NCBI GenBank assembly: GCA_028875855.1
Contig: JAGWVA010000025.1
Location: forward strand, 1 to 52,330
Direction: 5' to 3'
DNA length: 52,330 bases
Origin: Paracoccaceae bacterium
GTDB lineage: Bacteria; Pseudomonadota; Alphaproteobacteria; Rhodobacterales; Rhodobacteraceae
Below, one piece after another: positions 34,340 to 43,184 of the stretch (position 1 is the first letter of the stretch; each line of letters starts with the position of its first letter). The notes under the pieces were generated by a model. It was given only the letters and a program-made list of their open reading frames with translations. It was not told the origin of the DNA and searched no databases. Both the position numbers and the translations under genes were made by a program.

Positions 34340-35383
34340 TTACTTGCCGCCGGTCGAGGCGATGCCGGTGGCGATGTATTTCTGCAGGAAGGCGAAGACC
34401 GCCACGATCGGGACCAGCGTCAGGACCGTCATGGCCAGTAGGCTCGCCCAATCGGTGTTGAATTCGCCGCGGAAGGAATTGAGCGCCAGTTGCAGGGTGA
34501 AATGCTCCTGCCGTTGCAGCGCGATCAGCGGCCAGAGGAAGTCGTTCCAGCGCCACATGATCGAGAGGATCGCCAGAACCGCCAGCGCCGGCGCCGAGAG
34601 CGGCAGGATGATGCGCCAGTAGATCTTCCATTCGCTGGCCTTGTCCATGCGCGCGGCATCCAGGATCTCGTCGGGGATCGTCAGCATGTATTGGCGCAGC
34701 AGGAACACGCCCGTGGGGGTCGCGGCGCCGGGGATGATGACGCCCCAGAGCGTGTCGATCATCCCGAAGTCCCGCACGATCAGGAAAAGCGGCACCAGAA
34801 CCACCGTGGGCGGGATCATCAGCGTGCCGATGATCAGCGCCATCACCGTGCCGCGTCCGCGGAAGTCGTATTTCGACAGCGCGAAGGCCGCCATGGAGTT
34901 GATCAGAAGCGTGATGATCGTCGCCACGACGGTGATGAAGGTCGAGTTGTAGAAGAACTGGAAGAAGTTGAACCGCTTGAACAGCTTGGCATAGTTCGAC
35001 GTGGCAAGCGCCACGTGCTCCACCGGCTTGCGGTCCTTGATCGGCACCTTGACGATCGTCTGGGGCGCGTCGGGGCGCACGACCTGGCTCACGATGCCGA
35101 TGCGGCGGACCTGCGCGACCTCCTGACCGGCCAGCGGTCCGGCGGTGACCTTGAAGACGGGCAGGGGGTCGGAATAGCCCGGCACCTTCTCCATCTTCTG
35201 CACATAGGGCAGCAGGCGCGGCGGATAGTGCTGCAACTCGCGTTCGGTCTTGAAGGACGAGATCACGAGCCACAGCACGGGGCCGAACATCAGAAGCACG
35301 CCGAGGCAGAGATAGGCATAGGCCAGCCAATCCGTCCAGTGAAGCCGCTGGCGTCCCCGGGTTCGGGTCAGGAAGGGTGTCAT
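34340..35383 (-). CDS. Sugar ABC transporter permease, MalG/AglG type
   Basis: 347 residues with about six membrane segments and the EAA-type loop DEILDAARMDKASEW. Between the first and second segments is an extra periplasmic stretch of about 80 residues (roughly 50-130) not found in the basic 280-residue MalG family, but seen in AglG-like proteins. The N-terminus has a basic TRTRGRQRLHW motif. It pairs with the next permease. Confidence 0.88.
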   Translation of the reverse strand: MTPFLTRTRGRQRLHWTDWLAYAYLCLGVLLMFGPVLWLVISSFKTERELQHYPPRLLPYVQKMEKVPGYSDPLPVFKVTAGPLAGQEVAQVRRIGIVSQVVRPDAPQTIVKVPIKDRKPVEHVALATSNYAKLFKRFNFFQFFYNSTFITVVATIITLLINSMAAFALSKYDFRGRGTVMALIIGTLMIPPTVVLVPLFLIVRDFGMIDTLWGVIIPGAATPTGVFLLRQYMLTIPDEILDAARMDKASEWKIYWRIILPLSAPALAVLAILSIMWRWNDFLWPLIALQRQEHFTLQLALNSFRGEFNTDWASLLAMTVLTLVPIVAVFAFLQKYIATGIASTGGK

Positions 35384-35408
35384 GGCCTGCCTCCGTTGAT
35401 GTCTGTGC

Positions 35409-35427
35409 CGCCCGGCCGCGCCGGGCG
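35409..35427. repeat. GC-rich hairpin between the two permease genes
   Basis: CGCCCGGC and GCCGGGCG with a 3-nt loop lie in the 84-bp gap between the permease genes. It may slow decay or set the ratio of the flanking parts of the operon mRNA. Confidence 0.4.
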
Positions 35428-35467
35428 CTGGCCGTCGTGCCGGGGGAGGAATGCGCCTGTCAGGTTC

Positions 35468-36436
35468 TTATCCATTCGCATTCCTCCGCGTGATCCAGAG
35501 CTGCACCGCCGTCAGCGCGACCAGCACGATCGCGACAAGGATCGAGGCAGCCGAGGCAAGCCCGAAAAGCCGCGGCGCCGCCGAGAAGCCGTTCTGGTAG
35601 ATATACTGGATCACCAGCGTCGTGGCCGAGCCCGGGCCGCCGCCGGTGAAGGCGTAGATCTCGTCGAAGGTCTGCACCCCCTTGATGAGCGCGAGCACCA
35701 TCACGACGACCATCGTCGGCATCAGAAGCGGCAGGGTGATCTTGCGAAAGACCCGCCAGGGCGAGGCCGCGTCCATCGCCGCCGCCTCATAGACGTCGCG
35801 CGGGATCGCCTGAAGCCCTGCCAGCAGGATCAGCGTGTAAAATCCCATGTGGAACCAGACCGACAGGAAGATCGACCAGGCAAAGGCCCATGTCGGGCTG
35901 AGCAGCCAGTTGACGGTCGGATAGCCGAGATAGTCCAGCACCGCGTTCAGCGCGCCCTGATCCTGCAGGATCCATTTCCAGACCAGCGCCACCACGACCG
36001 GAGACAGCAGCACGGGGAAGAAGAACACCGCCCGGAAGAAGCCGCGCGCGCGGATCTTGCGGTTCAGGATAAGCGCCGTGATCATCGAGAAGACGACCAT
36101 GAACCCCACCTGAAGCACGATGAACCACAGCGTGTTGTGCACCGCGCGCCAGAACACGTCGATCTGACAGGTGTTCGGGTCAAGATAGCTCTGGCAGTTC
36201 ATGAGCTGCCCGAAGTTCGTCATGCCCACGAAGGGGCGATCCTGCAACAGGATGTGGTCGCTGCCCGTGGTGGCGTAGAAGAAGTTCAGGATCACCGGCA
36301 GGAAGGTGAAGAAGCCGAAGACGAACAGGTTCGGCAGCAGGAACACCCAGGCCAGCCGTCGCGGGCCAAGCAGGCCTTGCAGTGCCCGCATCGGCACGTC
36401 CACGATCTGCATGAACGGTGTGATGAGCTTCAGCAT
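35468..36436 (-). CDS. Sugar ABC transporter permease, MalF type
   Basis: 322 residues from the ATG at 36436 (GGGGAGAG upstream); the longer frame up to 36556 overlaps the binding-protein gene. About six membrane segments are seen, with the EAA loop EAAAMDAASPWRVF. The first periplasmic loop contains a Cys pair (NCQSYLDPNTC). It forms the channel with the AglG-like permease. Confidence 0.9.
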   Translation of the reverse strand: MLKLITPFMQIVDVPMRALQGLLGPRRLAWVFLLPNLFVFGFFTFLPVILNFFYATTGSDHILLQDRPFVGMTNFGQLMNCQSYLDPNTCQIDVFWRAVHNTLWFIVLQVGFMVVFSMITALILNRKIRARGFFRAVFFFPVLLSPVVVALVWKWILQDQGALNAVLDYLGYPTVNWLLSPTWAFAWSIFLSVWFHMGFYTLILLAGLQAIPRDVYEAAAMDAASPWRVFRKITLPLLMPTMVVVMVLALIKGVQTFDEIYAFTGGGPGSATTLVIQYIYQNGFSAAPRLFGLASAASILVAIVLVALTAVQLWITRRNANG

Positions 36437-36494
36437 CGGTCTCTCCCCTCCGGTGCCGGTGGTGGGGGGCGAAGACCGCCCCCCGGGCCTTGGC

Positions 36495-37775
36495 TTACTT
36501 CGAAGCCGCGACCGCTTCCTTGAGGTCCGCGTCCATGCGCTTGAGCGCCTCGTCAACCGACATCTCGCCCACGATGGCCTGGGTCAGACGCTTGACGGTG
36601 ATGTTGAACATCGCGCGGTTGTTCTTGTAGCCCTGGAAGGCATAGCCGACCGGCGAGATCGTCGGGACCTGCGCCGAGAAGGCGTTGAGCGCCTTCGACG
36701 CCGCCGGGGTGACGCCCTCGTATTTCACGCCCGCCGTCGCCACGGTGGCATTGGCCGGAATGTTGAGCGACTTCGCCTCAAGCTCGGAATAGTTCGCGGG
36801 CTGGGCGAGGAAGGCCAGAAGCTCCGCAACTTCCTTGGGGTGCTTGGTGGACTTGAAGCCCACGACGCCAGAGCCGCCGGGCATGCCCGAGCAATGGCCG
36901 GGACCGGCCGGGCCGCAGGGCGCCGGCATCACTTCCCAGTCGAAGGCGTCGCCGATCTGCTTGGCGAATTTCTGGATCTGCCAGCTGCCCGAGTAATAGA
37001 ACACCAGCTCGCCGTTGATGAATTCCTTCGTCGCGTCGGCATAGCTCGCGCCGCCCTGACCGGCCCAGACGTTGCGGTCCATCGTGCCGTCGTTGTTCCA
37101 GGCCACGAATTGCTTGGCCGCGGCGGCAAAGCCCGGATCGTTCATTTCCGGATTGCCCTTGGCGTCGAAGTATTTCGCGCCGTAGGGCATCGCCATGCCG
37201 GCGAAACGGTGCCCGGTGCGGTCCATCGCCATCGGGTATTTCGTCCCCGTGGCCTTCGCCACCGCGCGCGCGGCCTTGGCCCAGTCGTCCCAGGTCGCGT
37301 CCTTGCCCGGCACGGCGACCTTCGCCTGATCGAACAGCGTCTTGTTGATGAAGGCGCCGGTGATCGTCAGCTGGGTCTGGATGCCGTAGATGCCCTTGTC
37401 GTTCGGACCGGCGCGATACCAGTCGAGCGTCTTGCCGAAGTCCTTCTCCAGCGCGGCCTTGTCCACATAGGGCGCAAGGTCGAGGTAGTATTTGTGCAGA
37501 CCGCCCAGGTCGGTGATCTTCGCCATGTCCGGCCCCGTGCCCGCGGCAAGGTCCACCGGCAGGTTCTCGAGGATCGCCTTGTAGGGCACGAGGTCCATCT
37601 TGACCTGGATGTCGGGATGGGTCGCTTCGAATTTCTTGAAGATCGCCATCATGGTGTCGCATTCGTTGCCGTCCTGCGCGCATTCAAAGCGCAGTTGGAC
37701 GGCCGCGGATGCGGCTGTGGTCGCAAGGAACGTGGCGGCAAGTGCCGCGGCCACGACTTTCCGTTTCTTGATCAT
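36495..37775 (-). CDS. Sugar ABC transporter solute-binding protein
   Basis: 426 residues from the ATG at 37775 (GGGAGGAAA upstream). The signal peptide is clear (basic start MIKKRKVV, hydrophobic part, ATTAASAA cleavage region). Mature residues start near VQLRF. Cys pairs ECAQDGNEC (32, 39) and PCGPAGPGHC probably form disulfides. The family-1 binding fold suits an oligosaccharide or glycoside. The operon suggests a glucuronide or a uronate-containing sugar. Confidence 0.92.
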   Translation of the reverse strand: MIKKRKVVAAALAATFLATTAASAAVQLRFECAQDGNECDTMMAIFKKFEATHPDIQVKMDLVPYKAILENLPVDLAAGTGPDMAKITDLGGLHKYYLDLAPYVDKAALEKDFGKTLDWYRAGPNDKGIYGIQTQLTITGAFINKTLFDQAKVAVPGKDATWDDWAKAARAVAKATGTKYPMAMDRTGHRFAGMAMPYGAKYFDAKGNPEMNDPGFAAAAKQFVAWNNDGTMDRNVWAGQGGASYADATKEFINGELVFYYSGSWQIQKFAKQIGDAFDWEVMPAPCGPAGPGHCSGMPGGSGVVGFKSTKHPKEVAELLAFLAQPANYSELEAKSLNIPANATVATAGVKYEGVTPAASKALNAFSAQVPTISPVGYAFQGYKNNRAMFNITVKRLTQAIVGEMSVDEALKRMDADLKEAVAASK

Positions 37776-37800
37776 TGATTTCCTCCCTTGGTTTCTGTCT

Positions 37801-38859
37801 TCAGCTTCTTGGGGCCCATCCGGCGTAGAACGGGCTGTCGGGACCAAGCGGCAGGCTGACGGCAGCCCCCCCTCGCGCCGCTTGATAGACTGCCGTAACA
37901 AGTTCGATGGATCGCCGCCCGTCGTCAACCGTCACCTCGCGGCCCGGCCGTCCGTCCAGCGCATCGGCATTCGCCTCGAGGAAGCCGGCAAAGCCGGTGA
38001 GGCCCGGGGCGACGCCGGCCAGCACCTCGTCGATGGCTGCCTGCTGGAACGGCTCGCGCGCGATGAACCGCCAGGCGCCGGTCGCGGGGGCGTAGGGCGC
38101 GGTGCCCGACTCCGCGGTCAGGCCCTCGAAGCAGAAGCGGATGCGCGTCGTGTCGGTCGCGGCGCCAAGCGTGATCGACGAGGTGACAAGCGCGCCCGAT
38201 TCCATCTCGAAGCTGATCGCGGCGCAGTCCTCCGTCTCGATCTTGTTCACGCGCGTCGCGGTGAAGGCCGACAGCCGCCGCACGGGGCCCATCACCCGCA
38301 TCATCAGGTCGTGGTTGTGGATCGCATGGCCCAGAACCGCGCCGCCGTTCTCGCCCGCCCAGGTCCCCCGCCAGGGGATCGCGTAATAGGCGGGGCCTCG
38401 CATCCAGTGCGTCTCGAGGCTCGCCGTGAAGGCCCGCCCGGTCAGCCCCGCCGCCATCAGCGCGCCAAGCTGCGCCATCGCCGGGCCATAGCGGTATTGA
38501 AACACCGGCGTCACCCGCTTGCCCGCGGCCTTCGCCGCCGCGATCAGTCGGTCGGCATCGGCCAGCGACGAGGTCATGGGTTTTTCCACCACCACATGCT
38601 TGCCCGCTTCAAGCGCCTGAAGTGAGACCGGCAGGTGCAGATGCGGGGGCAGGCAGACGTCGATCAGGTCGATCTCGGGGTCTTCAAGCGCCGCCTCGAT
38701 GCGCGCCTCGACCCGGATCGGATCGGCCCCCACCACGGCCTGCGCCCGCGCAGTGTCCAGATCGATCATCGCCTTGACCTGATAGCGGTCGGGCAGGGCG
38801 CGGTAGCCGTCGAGATGCTCGCGCCCGATCCCGGCGCCGATGATGGCAACGCGGATCAT
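37801..38859 (-). CDS. Gfo/Idh/MocA-family NAD(P)-dependent dehydrogenase
   Basis: 352 residues. The N-terminal Rossmann motif is VAIIGAGIGREH and the EKPM motif (VVEKPMTSSL) is at about residue 95. A C-terminal alpha/beta domain follows. It would oxidise a sugar, an inositol or a glycoside at a hydroxyl. Third of three related enzymes in the operon; it overlaps its upstream neighbour by 4 bp. Confidence 0.88.
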   Translation of the reverse strand: MIRVAIIGAGIGREHLDGYRALPDRYQVKAMIDLDTARAQAVVGADPIRVEARIEAALEDPEIDLIDVCLPPHLHLPVSLQALEAGKHVVVEKPMTSSLADADRLIAAAKAAGKRVTPVFQYRYGPAMAQLGALMAAGLTGRAFTASLETHWMRGPAYYAIPWRGTWAGENGGAVLGHAIHNHDLMMRVMGPVRRLSAFTATRVNKIETEDCAAISFEMESGALVTSSITLGAATDTTRIRFCFEGLTAESGTAPYAPATGAWRFIAREPFQQAAIDEVLAGVAPGLTGFAGFLEANADALDGRPGREVTVDDGRRSIELVTAVYQAARGGAAVSLPLGPDSPFYAGWAPRS

Positions 38860-39872
38860 TGGCGGCGTCCTTCCGCAATCGCCTGCGCGGTGATCGCCAG
38901 TTCCATCACCCTGAAGGCATGGGCCTGCGGCATCGCCGTCTCTGTCCGGTCGCGGATGTCATTGAGAAGGCGGGGGAAATACGGCAGGCCGGCATCTGCG
39001 CACTGGATCTTGTCGCAGCGCGTCCCGTTCACGAGGATCAGGTGGTCCGTGCCCTCGGTCCCGCCCACATCGACATATTTGCGCAGCTCGATATAGCCCT
39101 CGGTCCCGAGGATCGTGAGCCGCCCGTCGCCCCATGTGGGAAGCGCGTCCGGCGTGAACCAGTCCACGCGGATGTAGCCATGGCCCTTGTCCGAGCGCAG
39201 CACAAGCTCGCCGAAATCCTGAAGGCCGGGCCATTGCGGATGGGCATGGTTGGCCACCGTCGCCCATTCCACCCGCGCCTCGGTCGATCCGGTCAGGAAC
39301 AGGAACTGGTCGATCTGGTGACTGGCGATGTCGGTGATGATCCCGCCGTAGGCCTCGCGCCGGAAGAACCAGTCCGGGCGCATCTGCGCGTTCAGGCGGT
39401 GCGGCCCAAGGCCCACGGTCTGGATCACCCGGCCGATCGCCCCTTCGGCCACAAGCTCGGCCGCGCGGGTGACGGCGGGCACTTCGAAGCGTTCGGAAAA
39501 GTCGATGGACCAGATGCGCCCCGTGGCCGCCTGAACGGCCCGCAGGGCGGCAAGTTCGTCCAGCGTGACACAGCCCGGCTTGTCGGTCATCACGTCCTTG
39601 CCCGCCTCCATCGCGGCAATGGCAAGGGCCGCGCGGTCGGCCGGGATGGACGAGATCAGGATCAGGTCAAGCGTGTCATCGGCAAGGATGTCCTCTTTCG
39701 AGGCGATCCGCGGCACGTCCGGGAAGCGCTTGACGAAGCCTTCCAGCGGCTCGGGGGTGCCTTCGGTCCACCAGCCGACGAACTGTGCGCCCACATCCAT
39801 CAGGTTCTGCGCCATCCCGAAGATGTGGCGGTGGTCGATGCCGAGGGCGGCGAAGCGGATGGGGCGGGTCAT
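38856..39872 (-). CDS. Gfo/Idh/MocA-family dehydrogenase
   Basis: 338 residues. Instead of a glycine-rich start it opens RFAALGIDHRHIFG, a variant seen in part of the family. The conserved Lys is in MTDKPGCVTL (TDKPG rather than EKP). TDIASHQIDQF supplies the catalytic His region. It overlaps both flanking genes by 4 bp. With its neighbours it may act in redox-neutral cleavage or epimerisation of a glycoside. Confidence 0.87.
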   Translation of the reverse strand: MTRPIRFAALGIDHRHIFGMAQNLMDVGAQFVGWWTEGTPEPLEGFVKRFPDVPRIASKEDILADDTLDLILISSIPADRAALAIAAMEAGKDVMTDKPGCVTLDELAALRAVQAATGRIWSIDFSERFEVPAVTRAAELVAEGAIGRVIQTVGLGPHRLNAQMRPDWFFRREAYGGIITDIASHQIDQFLFLTGSTEARVEWATVANHAHPQWPGLQDFGELVLRSDKGHGYIRVDWFTPDALPTWGDGRLTILGTEGYIELRKYVDVGGTEGTDHLILVNGTRCDKIQCADAGLPYFPRLLNDIRDRTETAMPQAHAFRVMELAITAQAIAEGRRQ

Positions 39873-40909
39873 GTGATCTCCGAAAGGTCGATGGCGCGGC
39901 CCTCGCGCGAGGAGGTGACGAGGGCCTCGATCAGGTGATGAACGGCAAGGGCGGATCGGCCGGTGACGGCGGGCGGGCGGCCCGCCTCCAGCGCATCGGC
40001 GAAATCTTCGAGAACGGCCTGATGCCAGGCATGGGTGAAGGCCATCGGATCGGCCCCGCCACCGGTGCCGCCGGCCTCGCCGAAGGTGTCCGTGGTGCCG
40101 TCACGCCAGGTCAGGTCAAGCCGCCCCGAGACGACGCGGGCCGATCCCTTCGTGCCGTGCAGCGTGATCGATTCCGCCGTGCCAGGGTGGCTTGCGGTCG
40201 TGGCAAACAGGCTGCCGACCGCGCCGCTTGCGTAGTCGATCCCGGCCGTCACCACGTCTTCGGCCTCCATCCGGTGCAACCGCGTGGTGCGCGCCATGGC
40301 CTGCACACCCAGGGCGGGTCCGGTGAAGGTCAGCGCAAGGTCAAGCGTGTGGATCGCCTGCGAGATCAGCACCCCGCCACCGTCGCGGGCATAGGTGCCG
40401 CGACCGGGTTCGTCGTAATAGCCCTGCGTGCGCCACCACGGCACCGCGATCTCCACCAGCCCGATCTCTCCCAGCGCGCCCTCGGCCAGCAGGGCCGACA
40501 GACGCCGCGCCGAGGCGCGCATCCGGTGTTGCAGGAAGATGCCGAGCGGGACGTTCGCGGCCTCGCAGGTCTCCACGATATGGGTGGCGGCTGCCAGCGT
40601 CCGTTCGATCGGCTTTTCCATCAGGATCGGCTTGCCCGCCCGCGCCAGCGTCTCGACCGCTTCGACCCGTGCATTGGGCGGGGTGACGAGGATCGCGACA
40701 TCGACGGCAGGGTCTGCCGCCACTTCGGCCACGCTGGCATAGACCTTGGGTGCCCCACGCACGGTGCCCGAGACGCGTTGGGCGAACTTCGCGGCGCCAT
40801 CGGGATGACGGGAGCACACGCCCTCGAGCGTGATCCGGCCGTTCGTCGCGGCGATGGCTGCGACATGGGTGTCGGCCACCATCCCAAGTCCGATCAGCGC
40901 CGCCCGCAT
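39869..40909 (-). CDS. Gfo/Idh/MocA-family dehydrogenase; first gene of the hexuronate transport operon
   Basis: 346 residues. Rossmann motif ALIGLGMVADTH and EKP motif LMEKPIERTL are both clear, as is a GGGVLISQAIHTLDL block. It begins the minus-strand operon that runs to uxuA. Its start is about 50 bp from the operator palindrome at 40957. Confidence 0.88.
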   Translation of the reverse strand: MRAALIGLGMVADTHVAAIAATNGRITLEGVCSRHPDGAAKFAQRVSGTVRGAPKVYASVAEVAADPAVDVAILVTPPNARVEAVETLARAGKPILMEKPIERTLAAATHIVETCEAANVPLGIFLQHRMRASARRLSALLAEGALGEIGLVEIAVPWWRTQGYYDEPGRGTYARDGGGVLISQAIHTLDLALTFTGPALGVQAMARTTRLHRMEAEDVVTAGIDYASGAVGSLFATTASHPGTAESITLHGTKGSARVVSGRLDLTWRDGTTDTFGEAGGTGGGADPMAFTHAWHQAVLEDFADALEAGRPPAVTGRSALAVHHLIEALVTSSREGRAIDLSEIT

Positions 40910-40956
40910 ATCCCCTCCCGGAATGCCGAATCCCTCGTGCCGCTTTTCGATAGCAG

Positions 40957-40970
40957 ACCGGTATACCGGT
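40957..40970. promoter_or_regulatory. Perfect 14-bp palindrome, candidate operator of the divergent GntR regulator
   Basis: ACCGGTATACCGGT is its own reverse complement. It lies between the divergent operons and resembles the second site at 40985. GntR/FadR regulators bind short palindromes of this size, so both are candidate operators of the regulator at 41034. Confidence 0.65.
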
Positions 40971-40984
40971 TGTAAACGTCAAGA

Positions 40985-40996
40985 ATACCGGTATAC
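40985..40996. promoter_or_regulatory. Second candidate operator for the GntR regulator
   Basis: ATACCGGTATAC contains the palindrome ATACCGGTAT, and its complement shares the GTATACCGGT core with the site at 40957. The two sites are about 27 bp apart centre to centre, compatible with two dimers on nearby helical faces or control of two divergent promoters. Confidence 0.6.
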
Positions 40997-41033
40997 AGGA
41001 TGCGATCAACGAGGATGCCCAGAGAGGGACGCC

Positions 41034-41786
41034 ATGTCGAGAGAGGACGCCCCGGACCTTGCCGAAGACGCCGCGCAGGTCGCGGGCGCACCGGATGTGA
41101 GCCGGCTGAAAGTGCCGAAGGTGGACCTGACCCGGCCCGCCGGATCGCAGATCTTTCAGGCGCTCAAGGTCGCGATCCTGCGCATGGACCTGCCGCCGGG
41201 CTGCATCCTGTCGGAAACGGAAGTCGGCATCCGCTTCGGCGCGAGCCGCACCCCGGTGCGCGAAGCGATGGCGCAGCTGCGCGACGCGGGCCTTGTGACG
41301 ACCCTTCCCAGCCGGGGCAACTTCGTCACCCGCCTGAACGAGGACAAGATCCGCGAGGCCCGTTTCCTGCGCGAGGCGCTGGAGGTGGCCAATGTCGCAG
41401 CCCTTGCGGCGGGCGGGCTGAGCCCCGCGGCCTCAGAGGAGATCACCGCCACGCTTGACGCGCAGGCCCGCGCGATCGAGGCCGGCGACGATTTGGCCTT
41501 CCAGGCGGCGGACGACGCCTTTCACCTCGCGCTGGCGCGGGCCACGGGCTATCCGCGGGCGGCTCATGTGCTGGAACATGAAAAGATGCAGCTCGACCGT
41601 CTGCGGGTGCTGTCCCTGCGCGACCGCGCCCATTTGGGCGACCTGCTGACCGAACACCGCGCCATCGTCGCGGCGATCCGCGGCCATGATGTGAATGCCG
41701 CGGTGGCGGCTGCGCAGGTGCATCTGCGTTCCATCCTCGGCGTGCTGTCCACGCTCGTCGCGCGTCATTCCGACTATTTCGACTGA
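41034..41786 (+). CDS. GntR/FadR-family regulator of the hexuronate genes
   Basis: 250 residues from ATG 41034 (AGAGAGGG upstream). A winged helix is at about 35-105 (GSQIFQALKVAILRM, then SRTPVREAMAQLRDAGLV). An FCD domain follows, with metal/ligand residues in FLREALEVANV and the TEHRAIVAAIRGHD block. It is like UxuR/ExuR-type regulators in size and setting. It begins the plus-strand operon with uxaC, dehydrogenase and kinase genes and probably binds the two palindromes just upstream, with a uronate or its product as effector. Confidence 0.88.
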   Translation: MSREDAPDLAEDAAQVAGAPDVSRLKVPKVDLTRPAGSQIFQALKVAILRMDLPPGCILSETEVGIRFGASRTPVREAMAQLRDAGLVTTLPSRGNFVTRLNEDKIREARFLREALEVANVAALAAGGLSPAASEEITATLDAQARAIEAGDDLAFQAADDAFHLALARATGYPRAAHVLEHEKMQLDRLRVLSLRDRAHLGDLLTEHRAIVAAIRGHDVNAAVAAAQVHLRSILGVLSTLVARHSDYFD

Positions 41787-41794
41787 GGCATCCC

Positions 41795-43183
41795 GTGACC
41801 CAAGGCCCTGACGCCCAACTCGCCCTGACGCCTGCGGCGCAGGCGATCTACGACACCGTGCGAGATCTGCCCATCGTCTCGCCCCACGGCCATTGCGACC
41901 CGGGCTGGTTTGCCGACGACGCGGCCTTCCCGGACCCGGCGAGCCTTTTGATCGTGCCGGATCATTACGTGTTCCGGATGCTTTACAGCCGCGGCGTGAG
42001 CCTTACCGACCTTGGCATCGGCGTTCCGCCCGAGGCGCGCGACGGGCGGGCGATCTTCCGGCTGTTCGCGCGGCATTATCACCTGTTCCTTGGCACGCCG
42101 AGCCATCTGTGGTGGTCCCATGTGCTGCATGATCTCTTCGGCCTGTCGGACCGCCTGACGGCCGAAAATGCCGATGCCGTCTATGACCGGATCGACGCTG
42201 CGCTGAAGACGCCGGGCTTCCGGCCGCGCGCGCTCTTCGACCGTTTCGGGATCGCGTGGCTGGCCACGACCGACGGCGCGCTGGACGGACTGGAGCATCA
42301 TGCAACGATCCTCGAGAGCGGCTGGGCAGGTCGGGTGATCCCGACCTTCCGCCCCGATGCGGTGCTGAACCCGCAGGCGCCCGGCTTTGCCGCCAATGTC
42401 GAGAAACTCGGCGCGATGACGGGCTGCGATTGCGGGTCGCTTGCGGGCTATCTCGATGCCCTGCGCGCCCGCCGCGCGGCGTTCAAGGCGATGGGGGCGA
42501 CGGCCACCGATCACGACGTGCCCGACCTGCACACCGAATGGCTGGACCGGTCCGAGGCCGAAAGCCTGTTCTCTGCCGCGCTCAAGGGCCGGATCGCCAA
42601 GGGCGACGCGGTCCGCCTCTACGGCCATCTGCTGATCGAGATGGCGCAGATGTCGCTGGATGACGGGCTGGTGATGCAGCTTCACGCCGGGTCGAGCCGA
42701 TCCACGAACCGGGCGCTTCTGGCCAGCCACGGGCGGGACATGGGGGCGGATATTCCCCATCGCACCGATTGGGTGGGCGGGCTCGACGCGCTTCTGAACC
42801 GGGTCGGCAATCGCGCCGACCTGACGGTGATCGCCTTCACGCTGGACGAAAGCGCCTATGCGCGGGAGCTCGCCCCGATGGCGGGGCACTGGCCCGCGCT
42901 GCGGCTGGGCCCGCCGTGGTGGTTCCATGACAGCGTGAACGGCATCCGGCGCTATTTCGACGGGGTGGTCGAGACGGCGGGATACGAGAACCTCACCGGC
43001 TTCAACGACGACACCCGCGCCTTCCTGTCGATCCCCGCGCGCCATGACCTGTGGCGCCGCGCGGTCAGCCTGCATCTGGCCGATCAGGTCGGCCGGGGCC
43101 TTTTCGGCAAGGCCGACGCGCTGCACCTCGCGCGGCGTCTGTCGCACGATCTGGCGCTGGAAACCTACCGGCTGGGGGCCTGA
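41795..43183 (+). CDS. uxaC: Glucuronate/galacturonate isomerase
   Basis: 462 residues. The metal motif is SPHGHCDPGWF near the N-terminus, and a QLHAGSSRSTN block and PPWWFHDS segment match the family. It converts D-glucuronate to D-fructuronate or D-galacturonate to D-tagaturonate. It lies 8 bp after the regulator stop and 1 bp before the dehydrogenase. Confidence 0.93.
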   Translation: MTQGPDAQLALTPAAQAIYDTVRDLPIVSPHGHCDPGWFADDAAFPDPASLLIVPDHYVFRMLYSRGVSLTDLGIGVPPEARDGRAIFRLFARHYHLFLGTPSHLWWSHVLHDLFGLSDRLTAENADAVYDRIDAALKTPGFRPRALFDRFGIAWLATTDGALDGLEHHATILESGWAGRVIPTFRPDAVLNPQAPGFAANVEKLGAMTGCDCGSLAGYLDALRARRAAFKAMGATATDHDVPDLHTEWLDRSEAESLFSAALKGRIAKGDAVRLYGHLLIEMAQMSLDDGLVMQLHAGSSRSTNRALLASHGRDMGADIPHRTDWVGGLDALLNRVGNRADLTVIAFTLDESAYARELAPMAGHWPALRLGPPWWFHDSVNGIRRYFDGVVETAGYENLTGFNDDTRAFLSIPARHDLWRRAVSLHLADQVGRGLFGKADALHLARRLSHDLALETYRLGA

Positions 43184-43184
43184 G

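Noticed and set aside
31993-34461. A long plus-strand frame across uxuA and the ATPase gene
   Set aside because: It is antisense to two genes with clear catalytic motifs and shows no family-like sequence.
34490-37778. Long plus-strand frames opposite the sugar permeases and binding protein
   Set aside because: Composition is Arg/His/Asp-rich and mirrors the codons of the minus-strand genes; no motif found.
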